Positions 1-8,501 of a stretch of 64,000 nt of DNA are shown piece by piece. The stretch is taken from assembly GCF_038738535.1 (NCBI RefSeq), contig NZ_CP046128.1, forward strand, positions 558,001-622,000. The letters are read 5' to 3'. The notes below the pieces were generated by a model that saw only the letters and a program-made list of their open reading frames with translations, searched no databases and was not told where the DNA came from. This DNA comes from Bacillus pumilus (GTDB taxonomy: Bacteria > Bacillota > Bacilli > Bacillales > Bacillaceae). A program made the position numbers and the translations under genes. The stretch's first letter is position 1, and the number at the start of each line of letters is the position of its first letter.

Positions 1-1
1 T

Positions 2-478
2 GGCTTATCACTTTTAATGAACGAAGTAACCCCTACCAAGGCAGTCGACAAAGCCTTTTTTCTTGAGCGTCATAAAAAGCCTCAGCCTCACATTGCTGCT
101 GGACATATTTGCTCAAGCTTCCCACGGGTCACCTTGAATGATGTGAGTGATGGATTAGCGAGTGAGCTGAATGAGATAGCCGAAGCGAGTCATGTGACGA
201 TTGAGATAGAAGCAAACAAGCTCCCCGCACATCCAGATTTACCAGTGCTGCGTAAAGACTGGCTGGAATGGGTGTTATTTGGCGGGGAAGACTTTGTATT
301 AACTGGTACGATTCCAGAGGCTGATTGGGAAAGCTTTGAAATGCAATGTAGAAAAGAAGACATTCAAGTCAAACGCATTGGACAAGTCAAAGGTGATCAA
401 GCAGCAAGCGTTATATTAAAAGACAATGAACAGCAAACAATGTTAATGAAAAAAGGATATAATCATTTTAAGAAATGA
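2..478 (+). CDS. thiL: Thiamine-monophosphate kinase ThiL, C-terminal part (cut by window edge)
   Basis: ThiL phosphorylates thiamine monophosphate with ATP to give thiamine diphosphate, the active cofactor, in the cytoplasm. The reading frame is open from the first bases of the window, so the N-terminal half lies outside. The visible part carries the AIRS-like C-terminal signatures NDVSDGLASEL and, further on, FGGEDFVL, which contain the acidic residues that hold metal and nucleotide in this family. The stop is followed 13 bases later by tsaE, and thiL heads the tsaE-tsaB-rimI-tsaD row as in B. subtilis. The internal ATG at 17 is not taken as the start because upstream codons read on in family-like sequence. 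Confidence 0.9.
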   Translation, partial: GLSLLMNEVTPTKAVDKAFFLERHKKPQPHIAAGHICSSFPRVTLNDVSDGLASELNEIAEASHVTIEIEANKLPAHPDLPVLRKDWLEWVLFGGEDFVLTGTIPEADWESFEMQCRKEDIQVKRIGQVKGDQAASVILKDNEQQTMLMKKGYNHFKK

Positions 479-490
479 GGTGACATAACT

Positions 491-967
491 GTGAAATTAA
501 CATGGACGACAAAAGGTGCGGATGAGACGAAACGAATTGCCGCTGCTTTGGCCAAACTTGTGATGCCAGGCGATGTTTTGACATTAGAAGGGGATTTAGG
601 TGCAGGCAAAACTACTTTTTCAAAAGGTTTTGCAGAAGGCTTAGGGATTACCCGTATCGTCAACAGCCCTACCTTTACGATTATTAAAGAATATACCGAT
701 GGCAGACTGCCACTTTATCATATGGACGTGTACCGCATGGAAGATGCGGAAGAAGATATTGGGCTCGAAGAATATTTTGAGGGCGAAGGTGTATGCTTGG
801 TTGAGTGGGCACATCTCATTGGACCTCAATTGCCTTCCACCTATTTGAAAATAGAAATGCTGAGAACAGAACGTGAAGAAGAACGTCATCTCACGTTTAG
901 TGCAAAAGGGGAACGCTATAAGACCCTTTGTAAGGAGATGAAAGAATTTGACCATACTGGCAATTGA
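491..967 (+). CDS. tsaE: tRNA t6A biosynthesis ATPase TsaE (YdiB)
   Basis: TsaE is the small ATPase of the TsaB-TsaD-TsaE complex that makes N6-threonylcarbamoyladenosine at position 37 of ANN-decoding tRNAs. The 158-residue protein has the expected family length. A P-loop GDLGAGKT lies at residues 34-41, and the conserved SPTF and HMDVYR segments follow. The start is a GTG at 491 preceded by a GAGGTGA ribosome site about 7 bases upstream. It overlaps the tsaB start by 20 bases, so the two are translationally coupled in one operon. Assignment is firm from motifs and gene order. Confidence 0.95.
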   Translation: MKLTWTTKGADETKRIAAALAKLVMPGDVLTLEGDLGAGKTTFSKGFAEGLGITRIVNSPTFTIIKEYTDGRLPLYHMDVYRMEDAEEDIGLEEYFEGEGVCLVEWAHLIGPQLPSTYLKIEMLRTEREEERHLTFSAKGERYKTLCKEMKEFDHTGN

Positions 968-1637
968 TACGTCTAACCATACACTAGGAATTGCCCTTGT
1001 AAAAGATTCCACAGTGATTGGTGAGAGCATCACGTATTTAAAAAAGAACCATTCCGTCCGAGCGATGCCGACTGTTGAGGCATTAATGAAAGAATGTGGT
1101 GTAGCGCCAAGTGAACTAAGTAAAATCGTTGTAGCGAAAGGACCTGGTTCCTACACTGGTGTCCGAATTGGTGTGACCATTGCAAAAACACTCGCGTGGA
1201 CGCTGTCTATCCCGATATCGGCTGTTTCAAGTTTAGAAACACTTGCGGCAAATGGTCAATATTTTGATGGATGGATCTCGCCACTATTTGATGCGAGAAG
1301 AGGACAAGTTTATACTGGGCTATATACGTTTGAAGAAGGAAAAATCAAAGAGATCAAACCAGACCAAAATATCTTGCTCACGGATTGGCTTCATGAGCTG
1401 AAGCAGACAGGAAAGCCTGTCCTATTTCTTGGGCAGGATGTGCATCTTCATGAAGAGAGCATTCGCTCCATTTTAGGAGAAACTGCTGTGATAGCAGAGG
1501 GAGCTTTTCATAACCCAAGACCTTCAATGCTTGCGTTTTTAGGGACAGATCGTCCTGCTGAAGATGTTCATCAGCTTGTTCCTAACTATATTCGTTTGGC
1601 AGAAGCGGAAGTGAAATGGCTTGAAGGACAAAAATAA
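948..1637 (+). CDS. tsaB: tRNA t6A biosynthesis scaffold TsaB (YdiC)
   Basis: TsaB is an ASKHA-fold paralogue of TsaD that dimerises with it and is needed for t6A37 formation in tRNA. The N-terminus ILAIDTSNHTLGIAL is the phosphate-1-like ASKHA motif, and GPGSYTGVRIG near residues 65-75 is the family signature. The only suitable start is a TTG at 948, placed inside the end of tsaE with TAAGGAG about 10 bases upstream. The protein has 229 residues, the usual length. Its end overlaps the rimI frame by 17 bases. Unlike TsaD it lacks the metal-binding histidine pair, as expected for the non-catalytic partner. Confidence 0.95.
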   Translation: MTILAIDTSNHTLGIALVKDSTVIGESITYLKKNHSVRAMPTVEALMKECGVAPSELSKIVVAKGPGSYTGVRIGVTIAKTLAWTLSIPISAVSSLETLAANGQYFDGWISPLFDARRGQVYTGLYTFEEGKIKEIKPDQNILLTDWLHELKQTGKPVLFLGQDVHLHEESIRSILGETAVIAEGAFHNPRPSMLAFLGTDRPAEDVHQLVPNYIRLAEAEVKWLEGQK

Positions 1638-2091
1638 TCTCAACATAACAGAGATTCGAAAAATGACGGTAGCGGACATTCCAGAGGTGTATACGATTGA
1701 AGTGCATTCGTTTACTGCACCTTGGAAAAAAGAATCATTTGTCTATGAGATTCTCCATAACCAGTACAGCCATTATTTCCTCATTGAAGAAGATAAACAG
1801 CCTGTTGGGTATTGCGGGGTCTGGATCGTCATGGACGATGCACAAATTACGAACATTGCGATTCTCCCTGAGCATAGAGGAAAGGGCTACGGGGAAGCAT
1901 TGCTGCGATATGTCATGGAATTTTGCAAAGAAAAAAAGACAGATCATCTTTCTTTAGAGGTGCGGGTTTCGAATACACCTGCACAATCCCTTTATGAAAA
2001 GCTTGGTTTCAGACCAGCTTCTATTCGAAAGAATTATTATACGGATAATGGGGAAGATGCATTGGTCATGTGGGTGAATATAAATGAGTGA
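1621..2091 (+). CDS. rimI: Ribosomal-protein alanine N-acetyltransferase RimI
   Basis: A GNAT-family N-acetyltransferase that in model bacteria acetylates the N-terminal alanine of ribosomal protein S18. The acetyl-CoA-binding motif A is visible as [13 protein letters not shown], followed by SLEVRVSN and the C-terminal [16 protein letters not shown] typical of RimI. The frame begins at a TTG at 1621 inside the tsaB end. An ATG at 1663 is another possible start and would give a protein closer to the shortest RimI homologues. The last 8 bases overlap tsaD. Its place between tsaB and tsaD is the conserved Bacillus order. Confidence 0.93.
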   Translation: MKDKNNLNITEIRKMTVADIPEVYTIEVHSFTAPWKKESFVYEILHNQYSHYFLIEEDKQPVGYCGVWIVMDDAQITNIAILPEHRGKGYGEALLRYVMEFCKEKKTDHLSLEVRVSNTPAQSLYEKLGFRPASIRKNYYTDNGEDALVMWVNINE

Positions 2092-3112
2092 ACAAACAGA
2101 TCGATTCATATTAGGTATAGAGACAAGCTGTGATGAAACAGCTGCATCCATTGTAAAAAATGGGAAAGAAATTGTGGCGAATGTTGTGGCCTCGCAAATA
2201 GAAAGTCATAAACGATTTGGCGGTGTTGTACCAGAAATCGCTTCAAGACATCACGTGGAACAAGTTACCATCGTATTGGAAGAAGTGATGACACAGGCCA
2301 ATATGAGCTTTCAGGATTTAGATGCCATTGCTGTCACAGAAGGACCGGGCTTAGTCGGTGCCCTTCTGATCGGTGTCAACGCAGCCAAGGCACTGAGCTT
2401 TGCTCATCAGATTCCTCTTGTTGGTGTACATCATATTGCTGGGCATATTTATGCAAACCAGCTTGTAGATGAATTACAGTTTCCATGTTTGGCTCTTGTT
2501 GTCTCTGGTGGACATACTGAGCTTGTGCTAATGAAGGAGCATGGATCTTTTGAGGTCATTGGAGAAACATTAGATGATGCGGCTGGAGAAGCCTACGATA
2601 AAGTGGCTCGGACGATGGGTCTCCCGTATCCAGGTGGACCTCATATTGATCGGTTAGCACATGAAGGAGAGCCAACGATTAAACTTCCTCGTGCATGGCT
2701 TGAAGAAGGTTCCTATCACTTTAGCTTTAGTGGATTAAAATCAGCTGTAATTAACACATTACACAATGCATCTCAAAAGGGAGAAACAATTGCTCCAGAG
2801 AATTTGGCAGCAAGTTTTCAAGCAAGCGTCATTGAGGTGCTTGTTGGGAAAACATTAAAAGCGGCTGAGGCCTATGGCGTAAAGCAGGTTGTCCTAGCTG
2901 GTGGAGTCGCTGCCAATAAAGGACTGAGAGAAGCTTTGACGACAGCATTCACAAAGCTACCTGACGTGAAGGTCATTATTCCGCCGTTATCTCTTTGCAC
3001 AGACAATGCAGCCATGATCGCTGCTGCTGGAACCATTGCGTTTGAAAAGGGAATAAGAGGCGATATGGCGATGAATGGCCAGCCGGGCTTACCGCTTGTC
3101 TCATATGAATGA
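2084..3112 (+). CDS. tsaD: tRNA N6-adenosine threonylcarbamoyltransferase TsaD (Gcp/YdiE)
   Basis: TsaD transfers the threonylcarbamoyl group from threonylcarbamoyl-AMP to A37 of tRNA. The 342-residue protein starts [11 protein letters not shown], the ASKHA phosphate loop. The iron-binding pair HHIAGH lies near residues 116-121, and later come VSGGHTEL, the GGPxID segment, and [11 protein letters not shown]. It closes the tsaE-tsaB-rimI-tsaD operon, and a terminator hairpin stands 5 bases after the stop. Assignment is firm. Confidence 0.96.
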   Translation: MSEQTDRFILGIETSCDETAASIVKNGKEIVANVVASQIESHKRFGGVVPEIASRHHVEQVTIVLEEVMTQANMSFQDLDAIAVTEGPGLVGALLIGVNAAKALSFAHQIPLVGVHHIAGHIYANQLVDELQFPCLALVVSGGHTELVLMKEHGSFEVIGETLDDAAGEAYDKVARTMGLPYPGGPHIDRLAHEGEPTIKLPRAWLEEGSYHFSFSGLKSAVINTLHNASQKGETIAPENLAASFQASVIEVLVGKTLKAAEAYGVKQVVLAGGVAANKGLREALTTAFTKLPDVKVIIPPLSLCTDNAAMIAAAGTIAFEKGIRGDMAMNGQPGLPLVSYE

Positions 3113-3117
3113 AAACT

Positions 3118-3140
3118 CCTGTGGATACACAGGTTTTTTT
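3118..3140 (+). terminator. Rho-independent terminator after tsaD
   Basis: CCTGTG pairs with CACAGG across a GATA loop and is followed by seven T residues. It stands just behind the tsaD stop. The hairpin also contains a TGTGGATA core, so it overlaps the first DnaA-box-like site of the neighbouring cluster. Confidence 0.8.
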
Positions 3141-3339
3141 CATTTTCAATGAAAGCGATTTATTCACATGTAAACGTTATATATCCACAATTATTTGAAA
3201 ATTTTGTTTTAAAATGAAGAGAATGTGTATAAAAAAGAAATTTTGTGTGGATATGTGATTAAAAACCTGTGAATAAAGTGGATAAGTCCAAAATTTTTAA
3301 GAATAACAAAGAAGTTTTTGTGGATATTAATGTGGATAA
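3120..3339. promoter_or_regulatory. DnaA-box cluster between tsaD (gcp) and ydiF
   Basis: Nine 9-mers match the DnaA box TTATCCACA or its complement with at most one mismatch: 3120 TGTGGATAC, 3160 TTATTCACA, 3181 ATATCCACA, 3224 TGTGTATAA, 3246 TGTGGATAT, 3268 TGTGAATAA, 3277 AGTGGATAA, 3319 TGTGGATAT and 3331 TGTGGATAA (perfect). Seven are in one orientation and two in the other. From memory, the gcp-ydiF gap is one of the chromosomal DnaA-box clusters mapped by DnaA ChIP in B. subtilis, where such clusters titrate DnaA and help time replication initiation. The flanking genes are the same here. The surrounding DNA is strongly AT-rich. Confidence 0.88.
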
Positions 3340-3354
3340 TAAATTTTCACTGAA

Positions 3355-3383
3355 AGAAAAAAGAGCACCCATTTGGGCACTCT
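3355..3383 (-). terminator. ydiF: Terminator of ydiF (minus strand)
   Basis: On the minus strand GAGTGCCC pairs with GGGTGCTC across AAAT, with two G-U pairs, and is followed by a run of T residues. The wobble pairs form only in minus-strand RNA, which fixes the direction. It lies directly behind the ydiF stop. Confidence 0.8.
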
Positions 3384-5306
3384 TTAAGATTCGGATAGCT
3401 CTTCCCACTCCGCGAAAAGTGATTCAAGCTCTTGATTAAGTGTATCATTTTCTGTTTGAATGTCTTGGACCTTCTCATGATTTTGGAAAATAGCAGGATC
3501 ACATAGAAGCTCTTCATTTTCACCAAGTTTCTCTTCAATGACAGCAATCCGCTTTTCAATTTCCTCGATTCTGCGCTGCTTTTGTCTTTCTTTCTTTTTC
3601 AGTTCTTTTTCTTCCGCATAAGAAAGCTTTGCTGTTTCTACTGGCTTTGCTGCTTGTTTTTTAAGCGGTTCATTTTCTTGAAGCGCCTCAAGCTCTAATT
3701 GTTCATTTTTCTTTTCAAGGTAGTAGTCATAGTCACCAAGGTATTCTTTTGTTTCCGCTCGCGACAGCTCGAATACTTTCGTTGCTAGTCGATTAATAAA
3801 ATAACGGTCATGCGAGACAAATAAGATGGTTCCTGGATAATCGATCAGCGAATTCTCTAAAATTTCCTTACTATCTAAGTCCAAATGGTTCGTAGGCTCA
3901 TCAAGTATCAGGAAATTGGCTTTTTGGAGCATCAGCTTTGCCAGGGCAAGCCGGGCTTTTTCTCCACCGCTTAATGCATGAACGGGCTTTAAGACGTCAT
4001 CACCAGAAAAAAGGAAATTCCCTAAACATGTCCGAATTTCTTTTTCATTCATATGAGGATAGTCATCCCAAAGCTCATTGAGCACTTTTTTGGATGATGT
4101 CAGTTTGGCTTGTTCTTGGTCATAGTAGCCGATCGTGACATGAGATCCAAAGGTGATGTCGCCTTTTACAGGCGTTAATGTGTTCGTTAACGTTTTTAAA
4201 AGGGTTGATTTCCCGATCCCGTTAGGACCAATGAGTGCCACGCTATCCTCACGTTTGATCTGAAAAGAAAGGGAGGATAGGAGTGGTGTTTTTTCATCAT
4301 AACGAATGTCGAGATCATGTACCTTCAGCACATCATTGCCGCTTTGTCTCGTAATATCAAAATGAAAGTTTGCGGATTTTTCATCACCTAATGGCTTATC
4401 TAAACGATCCATCCGTTCCAGCTGCTTGCGTCTGCTCTGAGCGCGCTTTGTGGTTGAGGCTCTTGCCAGGTTGCGATCTACGAAGTCTTGGAGCTTTGAG
4501 ATTTCTTCTTGCTGCTTTTCGTAGAGCTTCATATCACGCTCTAGCTGCTCAGCTTTCAGTTCAAGATACTTACTATAGTTGCCTGCGAACTTTTTCATGG
4601 CAGTTCTTGAGACTTCATATACATGGTTCACCACTTTGTCTAAGAAGTAGCGGTCATGGGACACGATCAGAATGGCGCCTGTATAATTTTGCAAATACTG
4701 CTCCAGCCATGATAAGGTATCAATATCTAAATGGTTGGTCGGCTCGTCCAGAATTAAGAGTTCTGGTTTCATTAATAAGAGCTTTCCAAGCGCTAGACGG
4801 GTTTTCTGGCCGCCGCTTAAGGATTGAACGGTTGTCTCATCTTCAAAGTGACTAAAGCCCAGCCCATGAAGAATGGAGCGGACATCAGCTTCGTATTGAT
4901 AGCCGCCTTGATCTTTAAATTCCTGCTGCAGTCTGTCATAGGTTTTCATGAGGGAATCCAGCTCAGAACCTGTGGAGGAAGCCATTTTCTCCTCAATGGT
5001 TCTCATCTCTTGTTCCATCCTTTTTAAATGATCAAAAACCGATAATAATTCGTCTTTTAACTTACGTGTAGACGTCACATCGGTATGCTGTGCTAAATAG
5101 CCGATCGATAGGTCTTTCGGTTTGATGATCTCACCTTGCTCGTAAGACAATTGACCGGCAATGATTTTCAAAAGGGTGGATTTGCCTGCGCCGTTACGAC
5201 CTACAATGGCAATCCGATCCCTTGCTTTGACTTCCAATTTTATATTCGTTAAAACGGTATCAGCACCAAATGATTTGGACAGCTGATTCACTTGTAGAAT
5301 CATCAT
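3384..5306 (-). CDS. ydiF: ABC-F family ATPase YdiF
   Basis: An ABC-F protein: two ATP-binding cassettes in one soluble chain with no membrane segments. Proteins of this class act on the ribosome. The first cassette has Walker A GRNGAGKST near residue 40 and signature LSGGQKTRLALGK. The second has GPNGIGKST and LSGGEKARLALAK, and each has LDEPTNHLD. Between them lies the charged, arginine-rich linker (about residues 240-330) that reaches into the ribosome in ABC-F factors. The last 100 residues are a charged coiled coil. At 640 residues it matches B. subtilis YdiF. Transcribed divergently from moaC. Exact role (translation factor or antibiotic protection) is not decided by sequence. Confidence 0.92.
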   Translation of the reverse strand: MMILQVNQLSKSFGADTVLTNIKLEVKARDRIAIVGRNGAGKSTLLKIIAGQLSYEQGEIIKPKDLSIGYLAQHTDVTSTRKLKDELLSVFDHLKRMEQEMRTIEEKMASSTGSELDSLMKTYDRLQQEFKDQGGYQYEADVRSILHGLGFSHFEDETTVQSLSGGQKTRLALGKLLLMKPELLILDEPTNHLDIDTLSWLEQYLQNYTGAILIVSHDRYFLDKVVNHVYEVSRTAMKKFAGNYSKYLELKAEQLERDMKLYEKQQEEISKLQDFVDRNLARASTTKRAQSRRKQLERMDRLDKPLGDEKSANFHFDITRQSGNDVLKVHDLDIRYDEKTPLLSSLSFQIKREDSVALIGPNGIGKSTLLKTLTNTLTPVKGDITFGSHVTIGYYDQEQAKLTSSKKVLNELWDDYPHMNEKEIRTCLGNFLFSGDDVLKPVHALSGGEKARLALAKLMLQKANFLILDEPTNHLDLDSKEILENSLIDYPGTILFVSHDRYFINRLATKVFELSRAETKEYLGDYDYYLEKKNEQLELEALQENEPLKKQAAKPVETAKLSYAEEKELKKKERQKQRRIEEIEKRIAVIEEKLGENEELLCDPAIFQNHEKVQDIQTENDTLNQELESLFAEWEELSES

Positions 5307-5444
5307 GTAACTTCACCTCTGCTATAATATGTTAAGTGTAGCTTATCAGCAGTAAACCGGCAAATGTTACATACAATCGCCATATTCAAATGAAAGACAG
5401 ATAGGAAAAAATAGTGTATCATTTGAGTGAGGGAGCGTTGAAAG

Positions 5445-5936
5445 ATGAGTCAATTTAGCCACTTTAACGAACAGGGAAGAGCAAAGATGGTCGACATTAG
5501 TGACAAATCGTCTACAGTGAGAACCGCCGTTGCTGCTTCAAGCGTTCGTATGATAAAAGAAGTGTTTCATAAAATACAACAACGTGAAATTGGAAAAGGG
5601 GATGTGCTGTCTGTTGCACAGGTTGCTGGCATCATGGCAGCAAAGCAAACATCTACCATCATTCCAATGTGTCATCCGCTTGCACTAAAAGGCGTGGATA
5701 TCTCCTTTGATTGGGAGGAAGACGGAAATGCGCACATTCTGAACATACAAGTACAGGTGAAAACAAAAGGAAGTACGGGTGTGGAGATGGAAGCGCTCAC
5801 TTCTGCTTCAGTATGTGCACTGACCGTTTACGACATGTGCAAAGCGATTGATAAAGGCATGATCATCGGTCCTACCTATTTAATTGAAAAGACAGGCGGG
5901 AAAAACGGTGATTTTCACAGAGCATCTGATATTTAA
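5445..5936 (+). CDS. moaC: Cyclic pyranopterin monophosphate synthase MoaC
   Basis: MoaC converts the cyclic GTP derivative made by MoaA into cyclic pyranopterin monophosphate, the second part of the first stage of molybdenum-cofactor synthesis. The 163-residue protein shows the family motifs [13 protein letters not shown] (substrate pocket) and [29 protein letters not shown] precedes the ATG by about 8 bases. No other moa gene is adjacent, and in B. subtilis too moaC lies apart from the main moa cluster, next to rex. It ends 15 bases before rex. Confidence 0.95.
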   Translation: MSQFSHFNEQGRAKMVDISDKSSTVRTAVAASSVRMIKEVFHKIQQREIGKGDVLSVAQVAGIMAAKQTSTIIPMCHPLALKGVDISFDWEEDGNAHILNIQVQVKTKGSTGVEMEALTSASVCALTVYDMCKAIDKGMIIGPTYLIEKTGGKNGDFHRASDI

Positions 5937-5951
5937 GTTGGAGGACCTTAT

Positions 5952-6605
5952 ATGAATATAGATCAGTCAAAAATTCCACAAGCGACAGCCAAACGTTTGC
6001 CGCTATATTACCGTTTTTTAAAAAATCTGCATGCATCAGGAAAACAAAGGGTGTCATCGGCAGAGCTTAGTGATGCAGTCAAAGTGGATTCTGCCACCAT
6101 TCGCCGAGATTTTTCGTACTTTGGTGCACTTGGGAAGAAAGGGTATGGCTATAATGTCGATTACCTCTTGACCTTCTTCAGAAAGACACTTGACCAAGAT
6201 GAAATGACCAATGTCATGCTCATCGGTGTCGGGAATTTAGGGACTGCTTTTTTACACTATAATTTCATCAAAAATAATAATACAAAAATTTCAATGGCTT
6301 TTGACGTCAATGAGAGTAAAATAGGAAGTGAGATAGGCGGCGTGCCTGTCTATGATTTGGATAAGCTTGAAGAGCATGTTCAAGAGGTAGGAGATATTCC
6401 TGTTGCCATTTTGACAGTACCTGCCGTAGCAGCTCAATCCATTACAGATCGTTTGATTGCCCTTGGCATCAAAGGAATCCTTAACTTTACGCCGGCTCGA
6501 TTGAATGTGCCGGAACACATTCGAATTCATCATATAGATTTGGCGGTTGAACTTCAGTCTCTTGTGTATTTCTTAAAGCATTACTCTGTTACACAGGAGG
6601 ATTGA
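5952..6605 (+). CDS. rex: Redox-sensing transcriptional repressor Rex (YdiH)
   Basis: Rex represses fermentation and respiration genes and releases DNA when the NADH/NAD ratio rises. Residues 1-75 form the winged helix with the recognition stretch [16 protein letters not shown]. The NAD-binding Rossmann domain starts with [13 protein letters not shown] near residue 90, and a C-terminal domain-swap helix ends the chain. Length (217) is close to B. subtilis Rex (215). GTTGGAGGA lies just before the ATG. The spacing to moaC is short, so both may share a transcript. Confidence 0.95.
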   Translation: MNIDQSKIPQATAKRLPLYYRFLKNLHASGKQRVSSAELSDAVKVDSATIRRDFSYFGALGKKGYGYNVDYLLTFFRKTLDQDEMTNVMLIGVGNLGTAFLHYNFIKNNNTKISMAFDVNESKIGSEIGGVPVYDLDKLEEHVQEVGDIPVAILTVPAVAAQSITDRLIALGIKGILNFTPARLNVPEHIRIHHIDLAVELQSLVYFLKHYSVTQED

Positions 6606-6632
6606 CGAAAAGGGGTAAAGGGGGTGGAGCAA

Positions 6633-6812
6633 ATGGGTCCGATCGGTCCTGGAAGCTTGGTTCTGATTGCGATTGTTGCGCTCATTATTTTTGGGCCGAA
6701 AAAGCTTCCTGAATTAGGAAGAGCAGCAGGAGATACATTACGTGAATTCAAAAATGCCACAAAAGGTTTAGCTGATGATCAGGAAGAAAAAAAGAAAAAA
6801 GAAGATCAGTAG
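6633..6812 (+). CDS. tatA: Sec-independent translocase subunit TatA (TatAy type)
   Basis: TatA forms the protein-conducting assembly of the twin-arginine pathway at the cytoplasmic membrane. One membrane helix ([13 protein letters not shown]) is followed by the [10 protein letters not shown] hinge, an amphipathic helix [13 protein letters not shown] and a lysine/glutamate tail. The ATG at 6633 is preferred over an in-frame GTG at 6624: the run GGGGG sits about 8 bases before the ATG but directly abuts the GTG, and B. subtilis TatAy begins close to this ATG. It is paired with tatC 6 bases downstream, as in tatAy-tatCy. Confidence 0.93.
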   Translation: MGPIGPGSLVLIAIVALIIFGPKKLPELGRAAGDTLREFKNATKGLADDQEEKKKKEDQ

Positions 6813-6818
6813 AATAGG

Positions 6819-7583
6819 ATGAGCTTCATGAATGTCAAAGATATGCCGCTTATGGAGCATATTGTGGAACTGCGAAAACGTTTAGTGATCATTGCGATGT
6901 TTTTTGTCGCCTTTATGGTGGCTGGTTTTTTTCTTGCTAAGCCGGTCATTGTGTATTTACAAAATACCGATGAAGCGGCCACACTGACACTGAATGCATT
7001 TAAGCTCACAGATCCGCTGTACGTGTTTATGCAGTTCGCATTTGTCATTGCTTTGGTTTTGACGTGTCCCGTGATTTTATATCAGCTTTGGGCGTTTGTC
7101 AGCCCCGGCTTATATGAAAAAGAGAGAAAGGTGACACTTGCTTATATTCCGATTGCACTGCTTTTATTTTTGAGCGGTGTGGCTTTCTCTTATTTTATTT
7201 TGTTTCCGTTTGTCGTTGATTTTATGATGCGGATGTCGAATGATTTAAATGTAGAGCAAGTCATTGGGATTCATGAGTATTTTACATTTCTGATGCAGTT
7301 AACACTTCCATTTGGCTTTTTGTTTCAGATGCCCGTTGTGTTGATGTTTCTCACAAGACTTGGCATCATCACACCGATGTTTTTATCAAAAATACGGAAG
7401 TATGCCTATTTTGTCCTCCTTGTCATTGCCGCACTCATTACACCGCCAGAGCTTGTTTCTCACCTCATGGTCACCTTGCCGATGCTCGTTTTGTATGAAG
7501 TGAGTATTGTCATTTCAAGAGTGACCTATCGCAAAATGCAGCAAACAGAGACAGAGGAGAAAAAAAATTATGATGTCTCATAA
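6819..7583 (+). CDS. tatC: Sec-independent translocase subunit TatC (TatCy type)
   Basis: TatC is the six-span membrane receptor that recognises the twin-arginine signal peptide. The N-terminus has MEHIVELRKRL, the conserved cytoplasmic region. FVSPGLYEKERK is the conserved first cytoplasmic loop, and RKYAYFVLLVIAALITPPE precedes the last helices. With 254 residues it has the family length and resembles B. subtilis TatCy. ATGs at 6819 and 6828 are both possible. With tatA it makes a minimal TatAC system, typical of Bacillus, which has no TatB. Confidence 0.95.
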   Translation: MSFMNVKDMPLMEHIVELRKRLVIIAMFFVAFMVAGFFLAKPVIVYLQNTDEAATLTLNAFKLTDPLYVFMQFAFVIALVLTCPVILYQLWAFVSPGLYEKERKVTLAYIPIALLLFLSGVAFSYFILFPFVVDFMMRMSNDLNVEQVIGIHEYFTFLMQLTLPFGFLFQMPVVLMFLTRLGIITPMFLSKIRKYAYFVLLVIAALITPPELVSHLMVTLPMLVLYEVSIVISRVTYRKMQQTETEEKKNYDVS

Positions 7584-7584
7584 A

Positions 7585-7622
7585 AAAGCATCGTGATCCG
7601 AATAAGGGTCACGATGCTTTTT
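7585..7622. terminator. Bidirectional terminator between tatC and the Nudix gene
   Basis: AGCATCGTGA pairs with TCACGATGCT, with A and T runs on the two outer sides, so it can stop transcripts from either side. It separates the convergent tatC and Nudix genes. Confidence 0.88.
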
Positions 7623-8249
7623 CTATTGTAAAAGGAATTGATTGATCGCTTGAAATAGATGCTGATAATAGGCAGGCTCATGCGGTACAAAATCTTGTAT
7701 ACAGACTACTCTGCTTTCTTCACATCGTTCTCCGGATTCATCAACTTCAAAGCCATCAAGCTGCATGTTTTCACATTTTCTTGTGAAAAGCTGCTGTGCA
7801 TCCATTAGCTTTGCTCTGTAAAGTCCAGCGACTTCTTCTTTTTGTAATTGAATGTTCATCTGCTCTTCTTGATGGACGTAAAGATAGACATGGCAAAATT
7901 CACGATCAGTAAAATCGGGTAGATGAATTTCATCCTGTATAACACCTGCAAAGGATAGATCTTCAAAAGGGACAGTAAGACCAAGCTCTTCTTCTACCTC
8001 TCTCATACCGTCAGAAGGCTGTTCATTTGCAAGAAGGTGGCCTGCTGCTGTGATATCAAACAGAGCAGGAAAATCTTTTTTTGCGGGGCTTCTTAGCTGA
8101 AAATAGAGATACACGGTGTCATGTTCCTTTTTGAGAAGCCAGAAATGAAAGGTTTCATGCCAAAGACCTTGGGCGTGGACATCTGAACGGGGTGCAACTC
8201 CAATCGCTTCATGCTGCTCATTTAAGATGTTCAGTTTTTCTTGTTTCAT
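7623..8249 (-). CDS. Nudix hydrolase, IPP-isomerase-like subgroup
   Basis: A 208-residue Nudix protein that probably cleaves a nucleoside-diphosphate-linked compound. Residues 70-91 contain the Nudix box, G-x5-E then REVEEELGL. The gap between the first glutamate and RE is one residue shorter than the strict consensus, as seen in Nudix proteins related to isopentenyl-diphosphate isomerase. A C-terminal stretch with ARKxxP-like isomerase residues is not evident, so substrate is unknown. It lies convergent to tatC and shares its terminator, and it is not part of the ydiK-ydiL unit. B. subtilis lacks it at this spot as far as recalled. Confidence 0.8.
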   Translation of the reverse strand: MKQEKLNILNEQHEAIGVAPRSDVHAQGLWHETFHFWLLKKEHDTVYLYFQLRSPAKKDFPALFDITAAGHLLANEQPSDGMREVEEELGLTVPFEDLSFAGVIQDEIHLPDFTDREFCHVYLYVHQEEQMNIQLQKEEVAGLYRAKLMDAQQLFTRKCENMQLDGFEVDESGERCEESRVVCIQDFVPHEPAYYQHLFQAINQFLLQ

Positions 8250-8265
8250 GAAAACTTGTCCTCCA

Positions 8266-8302
8266 TAAAAAAACCATTTTCCAGAGATTAGAAAATGGTT
8301 TT
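8266..8302 (-). terminator. Terminator after ydiK (minus strand)
   Basis: AAACCATTTTC pairs with GAAAATGGTTT and is followed by A/T runs on both sides. It ends the ydiL-ydiK transcript before the Nudix gene. Confidence 0.85.
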
Positions 8303-8306
8303 TGAT

Positions 8307-8501
8307 TTATTTTTGCTGCTGTTTTTTGAGTTTGACAGAGAAGGCAAACATTTTAAACGCGATATTGATATTATAGGCCGCAAACACCATCAGCAAAATG
8401 CTGTAAAATGACCACATGTCACCTGGATTTTGAATGGCCATATAGGTGAAAGCAACACCTACGGCAAAATAAATGACGCCCCATACGACAGGGTTTCTCA
8501 T
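8307..8501 (-). CDS. ydiK: Small membrane protein YdiK
   Basis: A 64-residue protein with two hydrophobic helices (about residues 7-23 and 30-48) and a basic glutamine/lysine tail, so a small integral membrane protein. It overlaps the end of ydiL by 4 bases, which implies co-translation with that protease-like protein. Same place and length as B. subtilis YdiK. Function is unknown; a partner or substrate relation with YdiL is only suggested by the coupling. Confidence 0.8.
   Translation of the reverse strand: MRNPVVWGVIYFAVGVAFTYMAIQNPGDMWSFYSILLMVFAAYNINIAFKMFAFSVKLKKQQQK

Noticed and set aside
641-1033. 130-codon minus-strand frame across tsaE/tsaB
   Set aside because: Antisense to two well-supported overlapping genes and without protein-like features.
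4370-4855. 161-codon open frame on the plus strand within ydiF
   Set aside because: Antisense to the coding frame of ydiF, rich in Ser, Arg and Leu, with no ribosome site; a shadow frame.
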